From contig JAANDG010000030.1 of assembly GCA_036852015.1 (NCBI GenBank), positions 461,969 to 525,968 of the forward strand: a stretch of DNA of 64,000 nucleotides, written 5' to 3'. A program made the position numbers and the translations under genes. Source of the stretch: Pelodera strongyloides (lineage: Eukaryota; Nematoda; Chromadorea; Rhabditida; Rhabditidae). Within the stretch, counting starts at the first letter, position 1, and each line of letters begins with the position of its first letter. The notes below the pieces were generated by a model. That model did no database searches. It worked only from the letters and a program-made list of their open reading frames with translations, and had not been told where the DNA came from. This document shows positions 34,232-46,000 of the stretch, piece after piece.

Positions 34232-34575
34232 TGTCGCGCGTTGTTCAGTGTAGAATGGAATATAATAGTGTAGCAGACTGAGCAGGGCTCAGACCCCGTT
34301 TCGACCCTTTATCGCATACGAGGATTTACCGCGGGTGGGTCTCATCAGTGCGATGGCCCGCGGCTTTGGAATATGAATATGAATTAAAGTAGGAATGGAA
34401 TGTTCCTGGGCGTTGTGGTTGGGTTTGGGTGTATAAGAGTGTCCCTGTGTCTCTGTCGTGTCTGCGCTCTCTCTCCTACCCATGTGGCCCTGGGCCCTGG
34501 TCTTTGAGGGAGAATCAATGGCACACAAAGGGGGGATGAGAAAACTGTCCAAATGACTCGGAGAAAGCCGAGACA
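34232..34575. repeat. Left LTR of TRIM element
   Basis: Direct repeat of 35089-35426. It carries a duplicated gaatat (near 34369) absent from the right LTR. Predicted reverse-strand peptides across both LTRs are by-products of the repeat. Confidence 0.9.
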
Positions 34576-35088
34576 CTCCCGGGCGACAAGAAGATGTATT
34601 CCTCAGAATTATGGGTCGAGAAGAGGTCGAGACACTCCCGGGCGGCGTTCGTTTGCCCGATGTCGAGGAGTGCCGGCGCTACAGAAGTAACTCGGAAAAA
34701 TGAGGGCTTGCAGTGTTATACCTTTCCAATAGGGCTCGGAGGAGAATCGTTGTGAGGCGCTCGTGGCCTCGAAGTTTGAACGTTGCTTTCCGTTCCTTTG
34801 ATGTGGCCTGCGTGGGCCGATTTAGGCACCAGTACCGGGGACTGCGTGCTTTGTGGTCGTCGTGACCGAATTTCAGCCTGTAGAGGCTCTTTTGACCGTA
34901 GATTGGTCGTAGCGGATTATTTGCCGCTATTCTCGCTCAATTGCTGCCTTGCTTGAAATTGTGGTTGCCAACCTTACATTAGTGCAAGTCTCCTCAGTAG
35001 TCTTCAAAATAAAATTTCCAGAGTTGTAGTGCTGCCACGCGGGTCTTATTATTTTTTTAGCGGCCCATCCATTAGGACGGGTGCACCA

Positions 35089-35426
35089 TGTCGCGCGCTG
35101 TTCAGTGTAGAATGGAATATAATAGTGTAGCAGACTGAGCAGGGCTCAGACCCCGTTTCGACCCTTTATAGCATACGAGGATTTACCGCGGGTGGGTCTC
35201 ATCAGTGCGATGGCCCGCGGCTTTGGAATATGAATTAAAGTAGGAATGGAATGTTCCTGGGCGTTGTGGTTGGGTTTGGGTGTATAAGAGTGTCCCTGTG
35301 TCTCTGCCGTGTCTGCGCTCTCTCTCCTACCCATGTGGCCCTGGGCCCTGGTCTTTGAGGGAGAATCAATGGCACACAAAGGGGTGATGAGAAAACTGTC
35401 CAAATGACTCGGAGAAAGCCGAGACA
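35089..35426. repeat. Right LTR of TRIM element
   Basis: Direct repeat of 34232-34575. Immediately upstream is aggacgggtgcacca, a possible but weak purine-rich tract. Confidence 0.9.
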
Positions 35427-35442
35427 AAATCAATCTCTAATG

Positions 35443-35833
35443 TGGTTTCCATGTATGCGAGTCGCACTTGGAAAATGACAAATCGCTGTCCATGTTCAAG
35501 TCATTTTACACGCATGGCAACTGCCTACCGTAACCCATGCGAACGGCACGTTTGATATTGTCCTGCTGCGAAAGTGCCCCAGACCCGTGCTATTTGAACA
35601 GAACCGCATTAGATCCGTGCTATTTGAAATAGGTCTGTACTATTTTGAAACAGATCCATACTAGATCCCAAATCGCTGCGGGACCATGTCACTTACATCA
35701 ACTCGAACATGGACAGCGGTTTGTCATTTTCGCAAGTGCGAATAGCATACACGAAAACCCCGTAACGCTCTAACGCGAATAGCATACATGGAAACCCCGT
35801 AACGCTCTAACGCGAATAGCATACATGGAAACC
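35443..35833. mobile_element. MITE family G copy with repeated right end
   Basis: The left end ggtttccatgtatgcgag and gtcgcacttggaaaatgaca are inverted at the right (gtcattttcgcaagtgcgaa). The last segment, cgaatagcatacatggaaac with gtaacgctctaacg, is tandemly repeated about three times, extending the element. Confidence 0.75.
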
Positions 35834-36602
35834 ATAACGCTCTACCCCTATAATGTTAATTCCGTTCAAACACTATATGACTTCGGTCCGCCAGTTAAAA
35901 ACATTCGTCGCCTTAAAATGGGGCGGAGTGTTCCAAGTTTTACTTCTTTGAGACGGCTACGTATTTCAAAGGGACGGTTGGCACAGCCACGCGACGGCTA
36001 TACTTCAAGGGACGGTTGTCAACCACCTTGGGGCGGCTACACTTCTCACTGGTTCCAGCCCCATCATGTGCCCCACGAGGGGCCGTTTGTCAAAAGCTCA
36101 GCTTAAGCTATGTCCGCTCGCTTATAAGTAATAAGTAGCCCGGACAATTCACATTAGATTGACTACGTTCGCCGGATCGTCATTTGTTTCACGAGAGAAT
36201 CTAGAGACACATACACAAAAAATTTCGTACGTTTATTTGAAAAAAAAAACACGTTCGTCCGGGAATTTTCATTAGAAAAGCTTCAAAATAGTAGTTTTTT
36301 TTAAATACGACAACACACTGAATCATTATAACATTCGTGATGCACACCTTGTGGTAAATAGAGCCTTATATACCACCATGCGGGAAATATCACACTGGTA
36401 CGGAAAAAAAACCAAAAAGTGTACACTTCAAGCTCTATTCTACAATTTCCTAGCACTATTCTCAAGCCTATCGAAACTCACGATGAATAATCCATATATG
36501 AGGTTGCAAAACAAAACAATGGAGTGTCGTCATATTGAGTTCTGAATACCATGATTGGATGAAAACGGGATTAGTAATGAGTAACACAGTCATTGTTAGC
36601 AG

Positions 36603-37193
36603 TCATTCTACAATCGAACTGAGGAACATAAACGGTACGCCCTGGGCATCAACGAATGCGTAAAATAAAGCATCGACCATTTCCGGGTTGGTCTGACGAT
36701 CTCCGAAAACCACAAGTATGCAATTTTGCCAAACGACCATCTCCGGATAGACATTGCAACCAATACAGCTTAATTTCAAAAAGGGCACACATATTCCCTT
36801 TAAAGAGAGTAAAAAAAGGTTAGTAGGTAAAAATAAAGTTTAAAAGTAGGTGAAAAGAATACCTGATAGACCGAACTAAATGCAGGTTTATTCTCGTTGG
36901 TTGTTTTACAAAAATGTTGATTTTGAAAATGGCAGAGCGGCAGAGTTTTATGAGGCTAGATTCATTCATCTCATCATCCTACGCGAAATCAAAACAACCA
37001 ATTGGGTGAACTATATCTGATCTCTAACAGTGAAGAAGGTGTAACTGTCCGATAAAGACGTCTCAATGTACCCACTCTTTGCAGGTTTCTCTTCTGCTTG
37101 CCATTTGACTGACCCCAGCTGGCACACAATACACTGATTTGATCTAAAATGCCAACGCATCCCAATGTACAGAAATAGTGAAATATATAACAT
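36603..37193 (-). CDS. Small secreted protein, two exons, unknown family
   Basis: Exon 1 is 37193-37012 and exon 2 is 36768-36603; they join in frame (phase 2) to give 115 residues. The protein starts MLYISLFLYIGMRWHF, a possible signal peptide, then SNQCIVCQLGSVKWQ, SDSYTFFTVRD and, after the junction, QNCILVVFGDRQTNPEMVD. An acceptor-like tattttag lies about 45 bases before the ATG. Part of exon 2, including its acceptor (gaaattaag), lies in sequence resembling the end of a family B MITE. The blocks resemble the gene at 52547-53962. I do not recognise the family; a pseudogene is possible. Confidence 0.4.
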
Positions 37194-37560
37194 TAACCAT
37201 TTCCTCTCAATAGCAAATGCACAACTAAAATAGTCGAAACTTAGTTTTCTCGTTTATATACTCCTTTGGACTTCCGCCAGATATTGAGCTGCGTCTCTCG
37301 CCATTCCAGATCTCTTGTCAGACGCCTCCGCTCTGTAAATATGTAAATTAGTATTGTATAGCGAAAGTTGTAACAATTACATCAAAGTCATGTGACGTTT
37401 GATCCTATGGTCTATGGTCTATATCGGGAGCTGATACAATCCATGACGGTAAATGGAAATCGTAATTGTTGCCTTTGGATATGAAAATTAAAAACTCGGG
37501 GATGCGCTATTTATAGTATTAACGCTAAGGTGTGAAGTAAGGAGAAAACTACATTCAGAC

Positions 37561-37860
37561 TTAAGTGCATCAGTGAACAAGAGATCCTCAGAATTTTTGA
37601 AGACAATTCATCTGGAGCATGTGTGTAGTGTTTCGGCATGCTTTTCAGATGCGATTCCATTTGGGGCATTTGTGGGAAATCGGCGCACAAAATCGAACTT
37701 TTCCGACGGTCTTCCAGAAGCTTGCCTTGAAGAAAAGGCGACGTCAGAATTCATCAGAATTGCGCGTCCTCGAAGCGCCACTGAGAATTTGACCTCGATG
37801 CAGATTGAGAAGGACCTATCGATAATTAATTTATGCAACGAAGCTCTTTACCACTTTTAA
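37561..37860 (+). CDS. Isolated terminal exon, unknown protein
   Basis: An open frame of 99 codons follows the acceptor ctacattcag and ends TAA at 37858-37860, with AATAAA about 8 bases later (ttttaaataaatg). It encodes SSEFLKTIHLEHVCSVSACF and a later ATENLTSMQIEKDLSIINLC. Codon use looks coding. The upstream exons of this plus-strand gene were not found, so function cannot be assigned. Confidence 0.4.
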   Translation, partial: LSASVNKRSSEFLKTIHLEHVCSVSACFSDAIPFGAFVGNRRTKSNFSDGLPEACLEEKATSEFIRIARPRSATENLTSMQIEKDLSIINLCNEALYHF

Positions 37861-38283
37861 ATTTTAAATAAATGTTAATTTTTTATGGGTGTTCCTTTAC
37901 TTATGTAACTGTTGCAAAAACCCGTATTTTGGTTGACGATTGCTTCCGACGCCATTCTGAATATTTGTTTTTCTAAATTTTACAAAAAAGGGTCCATTTT
38001 TCACGCCGAATCCAACGGTGCAGCTTAGTTGAAGAATTTATGAGATATTTGAGCCGAAAACGAAAATTTTTGGGTTCCTTTACTTACGGAACGGACTGTA
38101 TTGCATCAAATGCTTCTATTTGTTAGTCTCCAGCGTATTCCAGTCCAGTTCCTCTAGGAAATAAATGTTGCAAAGCAAATTTTTACTTGAAATTCAACTA
38201 ATAACAAAGAATTGGCGCGCGTGTCACAAAAACACATCCATTACGTTGGACTTGGAAATAAAATTTGTTAGTATACATTTGCA

Positions 38284-40720
38284 TTGTTCAAAACGGTAGC
38301 AATTTTCGACAACGAAACGAGAAAAAGACGGATGGCGAACATCCAAACTGTGGCCCCCATTGCACAGAGCGATCACCTCTCCCTTGCCTTCGACCTTGTG
38401 CTGGAATCTACCATCGAGCAAGTTTCTGGTAATTTTCAACGCTTAACCCCGGACGATTTCATTTTTATTAGTAGCAAAATCGCTGACACTGATTTCCGTT
38501 CCTTTTGTACGAGAAATTCAACCATACATGAGGATTACGTTTTCCTTGTTACGTGCATCAAATCCGCTATTTCTCGTATTCGACAAAAACCTTGCTCAAA
38601 TAAACTTCCTCACCACATAGGCTGGGCTAAGTTAAGTATGGAAAAAGCTTTTTCTAACATAGACCAGCCCGGTGGACAGGAGCGTTTTGCAGTTGCCGAC
38701 AAAAAATATCGTAAGATGTGCAGAAGTTACGAGGCAAATATCGAGAGGCGAGCGGTAAATGCAAATGATCCCAAAAAATTCTTTTCCTATTTAAACTCGA
38801 AAAGCAAAAACCCCTCAGCTGTCTCTCAATCATTTTTTGTCCCCACCGGATCTTCCACTGTCCATGTCTCTGATCCTACTAAGATTTCTAATCTCTTTGC
38901 AAATTTCTTTCACTCTGTTTATGTGCCCGATGATGGTTCTCCTATTCCCCCTTTTTCTCTTCCCGATCCTGGCCCTGCGCAGTGCAATTTTTTGATTTCC
39001 GAATCGATGGTTGACTCTGCCATTCGTGACCTGCCAAATAAGCACTCGCAAACGCCGGATGGTATTTCCTCGTTTGTTATAAAAATCTGCGTATTGTTCT
39101 AGTCCCCATTTTAGCTAAGCTTTTCAACAAGTCTTTCCTCCTCTCTGTCTTGCCTGAAGAATGGAAGCACGCGTTTGTTGCTCCGTTGCCTAAAAAACCA
39201 CCTCATACTCATATCGAAAATTATCGTCCTAGTTCTTTAACTTCTTCCATTTGTAAGGTTTTTGAAAATGTCTTAAAGACCTCTATTATGGATCACATGT
39301 TTTCTCGAGACCTCTTTTCCTCGAACCAGTTCGGCTTCCTCAAAGGAAGAAGCACCACAACTCAACTTTTAACGTGCATGAGCAAATGGTTTGAGGCTAA
39401 AGAAAACGGAGCACAAGTGGATTGTGTTTATATTGACTTTGCGAAGGCTTTTGATATTGTTAATCATAGTTTTTTGTTGCATAAGCTTAGTATGTATGGT
39501 ATTTCTTCTCTAGTTTGTGAGTGGATTTCGTCTTATTTGTCTGGTCGTACTTTCCAGGTGAGGTACAAGAATGCTGTCTCAAAATCTCTCCCATGTTCTA
39601 GTGGTGTTCCCCAAGGCAGCATTCTTGGACAAATTCTTTTCCTAATTTATATTAACGACATTGATTTGTGCGGCTTGGGGGGAAGCTCCATTGTGATGTA
39701 CGCTGATGATGTAAAGCTCTCACGTGTGATGGAAAAGGCCCTCTTGTTGCATATCATCAAATGTGTGAGGAGCTGGAAAATTTACTAAATTGGTCAAACA
39801 CTTGGAAAATGAAGATTTCCGAGCCAAAATGCCAGCACCTTGCACTTGGTGATCAGTGGGAATTCCCTCTGGAAATATGGCTCTGTCATCCTTAAAACAA
39901 ATATTATTTGCGATCTCGGTATTATGGTCTCATCGGACTTAAGTTTCAGTTCGCATATTGAGAAAATAGTCCGGTCTGCAACGGTAACTGCAAATCGTAT
40001 CCTAAAATCCATTGTTCAGCCAAATCTCTCTGTTTATCTTAAAAGCTATACTTCTTATGTCCGTCCCATCTTGGAATATGCTTCTACTGTATGGTCTCCT
40101 TATTCTAAAAACGAAATCCTCTTGGTAGAACGAGTGCAAAATCGTTTCACTAAAATTGCACTCAATAAAATCGATTATGAAATGTATCATAACTTCACTA
40201 AAGAGGAACGGTTAACAGTGTTCAGTCTAAAATCTCTAGAAGACAGGAGAATTGTGTACGATCTCGTTGAATGTTTTAAGACTGTCCGAGGTTTTGGGTT
40301 GCATAAACACCGAGTGCTCGCTAGTATGTTCATTTTAGGTGGTAGACAGAGGAGAGATGGTAACTCTTTATATATATACGACAGGAAAGGGTTTCTACGT
40401 TACAAACCCAATCTTTTTTTAAACATCGAGTCACTAGAATTTGGAATCTCCTTGACGAGGCGACTGTCCGCAGCTCAACTATAGAATCGTTCAAATCGAA
40501 AATTGACGCGCTCGATCTCGTTGAGTTGAGTGACCAGGCAGATTGCAATATTGGTGCTTGATCTCATAATATTATCTCACATTCTTTCATTGTTCGTGTT
40601 TTGTTTCTTACTGTTTGTCTTCGGGTCTAAAAACCTACATTTTCGTCTTCCTGCTCTTCCGAGCACTTTATTTTGCATGTTTTTATGTATGAATAAAGTA
40701 TTTATATATATATACCCTGT
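38284..40720 (+). mobile_element. Degenerate non-LTR retrotransposon (CR1/Jockey-like LINE)
   Basis: Reverse-transcriptase signatures are spread over three frames: FKKAFxx-like KFFSYLNSKSKNPSA upstream, then VYIDFAKAFDIVNHS, SGVPQGSILGQILF and MYADDVKLSR (catalytic DD), then the thumb region YVRPILEYASTVWSPY. Frameshifts occur near 39095, 39785 and 40430 and there are stops, so it is dead. The endonuclease domain is missing, a typical 5' truncation. It ends in aataaagtatttatatatat, a short TA repeat tail. A rearranged fragment of a related element is at 60095-60545. Confidence 0.92.
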
Positions 40721-42287
40721 TCGCACACATGTACTCGGCTTCTTCTTCATCATTTCATTGTGATGCACACAATGTGGTGTTATTTTTAATAAAGAATAAA
40801 TAAACAATGGCAAAGCATTCAAAAATGCGCTTGGCTCGAGGCTCGAGCAATTACCTAGTGAAACGCACGTACACAGTAGAGTTTAAAAAAATTAGAATAA
40901 ACCAAATAATGCAAACCGAACACGTATAGATAAAAACAAGCGTCCGCAGTGGCAATTTACCTAGTCGGAGTAAGGTTGGTTTTGTTTGAGATTAAAAAGG
41001 TAAAAATGCTGAAAACGGCAGGTCAGATCAATGAAACTAACGTTTACTGGTTCAAAAATTCAGTCTTCACGTAGTGTTGCGTTATGTAGTGGCTATTTTT
41101 TATTACTTAAAACGACGTTTATGTTCCGCATTACAACTCTGTATCAGTTTTGGCTAGATAATTTCTACCCTACCACTACACTATTACCGATGGTGATTGA
41201 TCTCGGCCTCAGGTATAACTAAGTTCACGATCACGGGAAATTGTAAATTTCAAGTTCACCAATGTACTTCGTAAACCCGATTTTCCAGATACACGGAATT
41301 TTACTCAGTTGAATCTAAGGTCTTTGGTAGTAAGCACGATGCCCATACGTTCCCGATTAGATTTCAGCCTTTTGGGCTGTTGTAGATTCATAGCAAAACC
41401 AATTGGCTACCTGAGGCGACCTTAAATTAGGATAACGCATGCGTATGCATACGATGTGCTTTGGCAAAGCGCTGGATTACGGAGCAAGAGGTTGCCGGTT
41501 TGTTCCGACCAATCCTGTACTGTTTTGCGTGCCCATAGAGTTTCGCGCAATTTTCTACTTAACTTATCATGCCACTGACTGAGAGAAGTTCAACGTGCTC
41601 CTTAACCTAGTTGGTAGTGCGCTAGACTTATTAGCGAATGTTCAATCGGTTGCTGGTGGGTGTTGGACGCCCCTCAAAAACCGAAAATTTGTGCTTGTGC
41701 AACCAAATAAACGAATTTGGTTCCTTGTTCCTTTATATAATAAGATCTTGGAAGCTTATTTACATAATCTCTAGAGCCAGCCTGAGCCTCCCCTTCTTCG
41801 CTGTAGGTTCACGATGTACATTAGAGATTTCCTAGCTTGGTTGAATTTTCCAGCACACCGTACGCTAAACAACAGTTCGTCTAAAACAGTTAAAGTATCT
41901 TATCATTCCGTTCCTTCTAACGCACTCTGAACTTGTTATAAATCGGCCAATTCGAGTTTCGAGCTGGTCAGCTGCCTTGCGAGCACTGCTCATGGAAATG
42001 TTGCGCAGTTGGGCCATTTAGAGTTTACACGGGAACGGGACATCGTTCTTTTCGAAAACAACATTAAAGGGAATATGTATGCCATTTTTGAAGTTCAGCT
42101 GTATTAATAGAATGTGTGTCCCCCATTAAGAAAACAACAACAAAAATTGTTAAAAGTCTCCCAGTTAAAAAAATTATGTTCAATGTTCACCTTTTCCATA
42201 GTAAACGCGTTTACTGAAACCCTGGCATACCCGACAGTTCTGAGGGACCAAAATATTAGCATATATACGTGCATACATCGGCATATA

Positions 42288-42868
42288 GCTCTGGTCTCCA
42301 ACCGCGCAGCGCACCCCCAGCCAGGGGCGCTCGCCCCTTCTTTTTGCCCCCCTACGCGGCTGGCCGGTGCCCCCCTACGCGGCTGGCCGGTGCCCCCCTA
42401 CGCGGCTGGCCGGTGCCCCCCTGCGCGGTTAGCCCTCCAAGGCAAAAATAAAAAGACAGACCAAATTTCCGCAAAAGAACTGCACCGAGCAGGAATCGAA
42501 CCTACGAAATTCACTAATTATGTTCTGGCGCCAGCGCCTTAGACCACTCGGCCATAAAGCGCATATCGAATAATCGAAAAGAAATATTTGATGGAGAGCG
42601 GATAGAGTCGAAATTGCGCGGCTGGGTGCGCGGTTGGCTGGGGGCCCCCTACGCGGTTGGCTGGGGGTGCGCTGCGCGGTTGAGGACGAGAGCCCCCGAG
42701 GCACCGCGCACCCAGCCGCGTAGTTTGCAAACTACGCGGCTGGCCGGAGCCCCTCTGCGCGGTACGCGGCTGGCTACGCGTGCACTCGAATTTGCGCGGC
42801 TGGCTACGCGTGCACTCGAATATGCGCGGCTGGGTGCGCGGTGCGCTGCGCACCCAGGAACGTAGAGC
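42288..42868 (-). mobile_element. GC-rich composite insertion with tRNA-like core
   Basis: It interrupts family B between atatagc and a gcaatgaacagc-like right flank. It contains a 22-24 bp tandem repeat (ctacgcggctggccggtgcc, 42350-42420), a tRNA-like core and a second GC-rich repeat block with ctacgcgtgcactcgaat. It is probably a SINE-type composite. Confidence 0.6.
42480..42556 (-). pseudogene. tRNA-like core (SINE promoter or tRNA pseudogene)
   Basis: On the reverse strand tggccgagtggtctaaggcg is a good A box (Leu/Ser-type) and ggttcgattcc a perfect B box. The T arm GTAGG/CCTGC pairs, but the acceptor strand tcggtgc has no partner at the 5' side (cgcttta), so it is not a functional tRNA. 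Confidence 0.6.
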
Positions 42869-43025
42869 AATGAACAGCGACATATTTGCATGCAAATCAG
42901 GATATTCGAATTTACATATTCAGTTGCCTACTTAAATTCATGCCTGGTGTGAAAACTCTAGTTTCGCACTTGTTTTACTCATTTTGAGTGCCTACATATT
43001 CCCTTTAAAATGTGAACGTTCAGGC

Positions 43026-46000
43026 ATGAACTTCATCGTGACCGCCATTCTCTTGACGGCTATCTGGGGAGGACTACACTCATCCAACTACGGTGAGGAT
43101 AAAGACGCATATTTACAAATGCTGACATATTGATATCCTACGAATCAGAATCACGAGAGGTTCATAGTGGAAAGCAATAGGGTAAACTTCGGTTTTACTT
43201 GCCGTTGTCATACAACTTTCCTACTTTGCATAAGATCATATAAGAGAAAACTTGGGTGACAAGTAAAAACCGAAGTTTAGCATCCGCTTCTATAATCTTG
43301 TGCACATTTGAAGTGACTATAATTCGGAAAGAAATGCAATCTTCAAATCCTCCTAATTTTTTTTACGTCTGTTTCCGACATTTCGTTTTATTTTAACACG
43401 AAACAGGAATCGAATTCTGATTTTAATAAGGTCCTTAAATCGTAAATCAGCCGCAGAAACCGAACCGAAATTATTCCAAAATCCTTTGTTATAGTTTGGG
43501 TTTGATCCGAGATCCCTTTTTTCCATTTTTCACCCTGAATTTGGTTCTAGACCAAAAATTCAAATTCTTTTGGTCTTATTAATAGAAAGACCACATTTCA
43601 TAATATTGTTCTTATATTCATACATGCATTTAGATCCTCGTTGCGAAGCACACCTGCCGGAGATTTGCAAGGAACCAGGAGATCTAATGAAATTTGCGCT
43701 CGACAATGGAAACTGTGAATATGCCGGTGAAGTTGGAAACGTGACCCTTGATGATCCAAGATGGGTTAGTGTCCGACAAATAATATGTTCAAAGTGACCA
43801 CTCGATCGAGGGTAAAATCTAGAGACCGCTCGTCTCTAGAGAGGATTTACCCCTCTCTCTGGAGAAAATACACCCATGTCCGAACTAAATGTATTCCACG
43901 TGCAATTTAACATATGGAGAATTTCTGCCTAGAGACTAGAGATTAGAGATTATTTTTTTCCATGCTATTTTGAAAAATCATGATGCAATAATGGAGTAAA
44001 CTACTTTGTTTTGTTATATTTAACTTCTAATTTTCATTGCTTCATATTTTTCTACTTTGCATGTGTTCTAGATAGTCTAGATTGTACTAGATTAAACTTT
44101 AAAGGGAATATGTAGGCCCTTTTTGAAGTTAAGCTGTATTAATAGAATGCGTGTTGCCCATTAAGGAAACAAGAAAAAAAGTTGTCTACAATTACCCACA
44201 TAAAAGAAAATCAATTACAAAGCTCGCCTTTTCCATAGTAAACGCTAATTCGGAACCCTTGCATAAATTTGGGTCCGATTGAATAAATTTCAGTTTAAAT
44301 CGGCAAATAGCAAGATTCAAGATGCAGCGCATTCCAATTTCGTATTTACATATTCAGTCGCCTATTTAAATTAACGTCTGGTATGGAAACGCTAGTTTCG
44401 CTTTTTTTGCTCATTTTGAGTGCCTACATATTCGCTTTAACGTCTCATTTTTCTTAACTTTTTATTTTGTTTTTTTTTGCGCATAAACATAGCGAAGCGA
44501 AATGTTTCTAAACGATTGAAGCTATAAGCTGCAGATTTTAGTAGACAATGATAGAGTATTTAACTGCTGTTTCGCGAGGCCGAAACAGGGAGAATCTGGC
44601 CCAAAAATCATTCAGCGCGGCTTTCACTTTCCATACATAAGGACAATTTGAAACTCGCCACAAATCGAAGATCAGGGACAAATTTGAATTTAGTAAAGAT
44701 ATTCGCATGCAAGTAGCTAATACGTGTACTAATTCAAATTTGTCCCTGATCTTCAATTTTTGTAGCGAGTTTCTTTATTTATTTAAAGGGAATATGTAGG
44801 CACTCAAAATAAGCAAAACAACTGCGAAACTAGAGTTTCCACACCAGGCATGAATTTAAGTAGGCGACTGAATATGTAAATCCTAATATCCTACTTTGCA
44901 TGCAAATATGTTGCTATTCCATGCTATATGCCGATGTATGCAGACATATGCTAAAATTTGCTCCATCAGAACTGTCGGGTATAAGTCAGGGTTTCAGTAA
45001 ACGCGTTTACTATGGAAAAGGTGACCTTTGAAAATCATTTTCTTTTAAATGGGAAACTTTTAACAATTTGTGTTACATATTCCCTTTAACAGTTTTGTTT
45101 CAGCCTTTCTACTTCAACTTTTTGAAATGTGCCAAAGCCGCAGGACTCGACGCCAACCAAGTTCCATATGTCAGTTCGCTCAATTTACATTTTAAATGTT
45201 CATTTGGTTTCCATGTATGCGGTTCGCACTTGCGAAAATGAAAAATGCCTGTCCATGTTCGAAGCAATGTAAATGACCAGGTCCCCAACGATTTTGAATC
45301 TAGTATGGATCTGTTTCAAAAAAGTACGGATCTTTTTCAAATAGTGTGGATCTGATACACTTTCGATGCAGTACCATGTCAAACGTGTGATTCGCATGGG
45401 TTACGGTAGGCAGTTGACAGGCATGTAAAATGACTTGAACATGGACATATGTTTGTCATTATCGCAGATGCGAATCAATAACGTGTCAATAAATTATTAT
45501 TATTATACATGGAAACTCCATCATGCTATGATGCTATTGGTTGATGGTTTTTCAACAAAGTACTGAAACTAATGAATCTTGTTTAGATGCACGCCGCTAT
45601 GCAGCGTATTGTGGAGGAATCAACACTCCAAAAACCATGCTCCGTAAGTTGTGTTAGGTCACTCAAAAATTAGTTAATCAACACTTGCCGACCCCCGGGG
45701 GGGGGGGGGGGGGGTGTCGAGGCATTTTGTGTTTCAACCACCACAAACCAAACATTTTCACCTTGTGCTAATATTTGTTTCACCCTTCCCAATCGCCAAA
45801 ATGTGTCCTTGCTCTTCAATGGCTAGTAAAAGTAGGTAATAGACCATTCACAATCTCCCCCCTTTACAAAAACCATTCACAATCTCCCCCTTTACAAAAA
45901 CCATTCACAATCTCCTCCTTTACAAAAACCATTCACAATCTCCCCCTTTACAAAAACCATTCACAATCTCCCCCTTTACAAAAACCATTCACAATCTCCC

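Larger units (their letters stand above)
34232..35426. mobile_element. Complete small LTR element (TRIM-like)
   Basis: Two direct repeats, 34232-34575 (344 bp) and 35089-35426 (338 bp), each start TGTCGCGCG and end CCGAGACA, the TG...CA boundary of LTRs. The unit is flanked by a perfect 5-bp target-site duplication AAATC (34227-34231 and 35427-35431). By eye the LTRs differ by about four substitutions and a 6-base indel, so insertion was fairly recent. The 513 bp interior has no gag, protease or reverse transcriptase, so it depends on enzymes from elsewhere. No clear tRNA primer site follows the 5' LTR. Confidence 0.9.
32948..36602. other. Gene-poor stretch with repeats
   Basis: No gene is supported. 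It holds a family M element (33417), an LTR element (34232-35426) and a family G element (35443). At about 33822-33845, tatataagcc and actataaaccc precede a segment with an aataaag at 33888; this could be a solo LTR promoter and poly(A) region, but no second copy or target duplication was found. Confidence 0.4.
42064..43014. mobile_element. TTAA-ended MITE family B, split by an insertion
   Basis: Left end ttaaagggaatatgtatgcc and right end gcctacatattccctttaa. Compared with the uninterrupted copy at 44783-45089, it is broken by about 580 bp of unrelated GC-rich DNA (42288-42868). The right end is 12 bases before the start codon of the membrane-protein gene. Confidence 0.85.
40721..43025. other. 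Gene-free stretch before the 43-kb gene
   Basis: No gene is supported from 40721 to 42063. Two tRNA-like relics are suspected: near 41455-41515 (ggttgccggtttgttccgac) and near 41600-41660 (aacctagttggtagtgcgct). From 42064 a family B MITE with a large insertion fills the rest up to the gene start. Confidence 0.4.

Noticed and set aside
34289..35433. Two nearly identical reverse-strand ORFs of 95 codons (MSRLSPSHLDSF...)
   Set aside because: They lie wholly in the two LTRs of the TRIM element; duplication of the frame reflects LTR identity, not two genes.
35825..36106. Plus-strand ORF with repeated RDG/GGYTS blocks
   Set aside because: It starts in the repeated end of a MITE and continues through short gggacggttg repeats; no splice sites or family resemblance.
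41455..41660. Two tRNA-like segments
   Set aside because: A-box and B-box matches are partial, and neither cloverleaf closes; recorded only as relics.
42269..42895. Several overlapping Pro/Arg/Ala-rich ORFs on both strands
   Set aside because: They follow the GC-rich tandem repeats and occur in many frames at once; no splice or start support.
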